A stretch of DNA of 64,000 nucleotides, from NCBI RefSeq assembly GCF_026000435.1, contig NZ_AP026764.1, forward strand, positions 1,178,001 to 1,242,000. The letters are read 5' to 3'. Below the pieces are notes generated by a model. The model ran no database searches. It saw nothing but the letters and a program-made list of their open reading frames with translations, and had not been told where the DNA came from. Shown in pieces: positions 63,847-64,000 of this stretch. The stretch's first letter is position 1, and each line of letters begins with the position of its first letter. The translations under genes were made by a program, and so were the position numbers. This stretch comes from Vibrio sp. STUT-A11 (GTDB lineage: Bacteria > Pseudomonadota > Gammaproteobacteria > Enterobacterales > Vibrionaceae).

Positions 63847-63936
63847 AACCGCTCGATTAAACTTATTGTTAGTATTTATCCTGAGCTCAGGGTGAGGAAG
63901 TGAGTGAGACTTTATTTACCCCGAGCTCTGGATCGT

Positions 63937-64000
63937 TTAGTACTGACGCGCTTTTTTCAATTTCTCTACGTTTTCCTGAGCTTTAGCTTCAATCTCTGGT
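63937..64000 (-). CDS. C-terminal end of an unidentified protein, partial
   Basis: The last 20 codons of a minus-strand gene, ending in EKLKKARQY and TAA at 63937-63939. The tail is charged and helical (PEIEAKAQENVEKLKKARQY). Too short to identify; by position it may be another inositol-pathway gene. The followed terminator supports a real gene end. Confidence 0.6.
   Translation of the reverse strand, partial: PEIEAKAQENVEKLKKARQY

Noticed and set aside
1..64000. CRISPR arrays, tRNA or rRNA genes, integrases and IS elements
   Set aside because: Looked for regularly spaced repeats, tRNA-like cloverleaf ends, transposase and integrase motifs; none seen.

Overview
The window comes from a gammaproteobacterial nitrogen fixer, most likely a Vibrio close to V. 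natriegens or V. diazotrophicus. I infer this from the protein sequences, the moderate AT content and the pairing of Klebsiella/Azotobacter-type nif genes with Vibrio-style housekeeping genes. No rRNA or tRNA gene is visible, so the species is an inference.

Layout. 1-2046: the larger part of a GGDEF/EAL signalling protein, cut at the window edge. 2335-7046: a small membrane peptide, an OsmC protein, a GH3 glucosidase lipoprotein and an AraC regulator. 7071-17952: a nitrate/nitrite assimilation locus. The leftward block is cobA-nirB-nirD-nitrate transporter-PP2C/kinase fusion-NarL-type regulator, and nasA runs rightward; both sides start from sigma-54 promoter sequences. 18197-35197: nif block 1, nifH-D-K-T-Y-orf / nifE-N-X-fdxB / nifU-S-V-W-Z-M-modA-B-C. 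35304-44615: an interruption with a small unknown gene, two DMT transporters, a LysR regulator, a gluconate-type TRAP transporter with gluconokinase, leuE, a VF530 protein and a cold shock protein. 44913-56528: nif block 2, nifB-fdx-nifQ and nifL-nifA leftward, rnfA-B-C-D-G-E-H and nifF rightward. 56952-64000: two paralogous RpiR regulators, a DMT transporter, a frameshifted grxB, a TauE/SafE permease, the inositol kinase iolC and the end of one more gene.

How the genes work together. Nitrate enters through the NarK/NasA-type carrier, is reduced by NasA and then by siroheme-dependent NirBD, with CobA making the siroheme precursor. When fixed nitrogen is short, NifLA switches on nif. I located a sigma-54 -24/-12 element and at least one TGT-N10-ACA NifA upstream site before nifH, nifE, nifU, nifB, nifL, rnfA and nifF, so every nif transcription unit in the window can be assigned to NifA. 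Rnf and NifF supply electrons to NifH, NifB/Q/E/N/X/V build FeMo-co, NifU/S supply Fe-S clusters, and ModABC imports molybdate. nifJ is not in the window, so Rnf plus NifF is the likely electron route.

The nif system is a known type. The least ordinary parts are the phosphatase/kinase fusion in the nitrate operon, a repeated inverted motif in the nas control region, a terminator-like hairpin between nifK and nifT, a pair of 133-bp inverted repeats (one inside nif block 1), and a shared palindromic operator in the RpiR/iol region. I did not find a clearly undescribed defence or mobile system.
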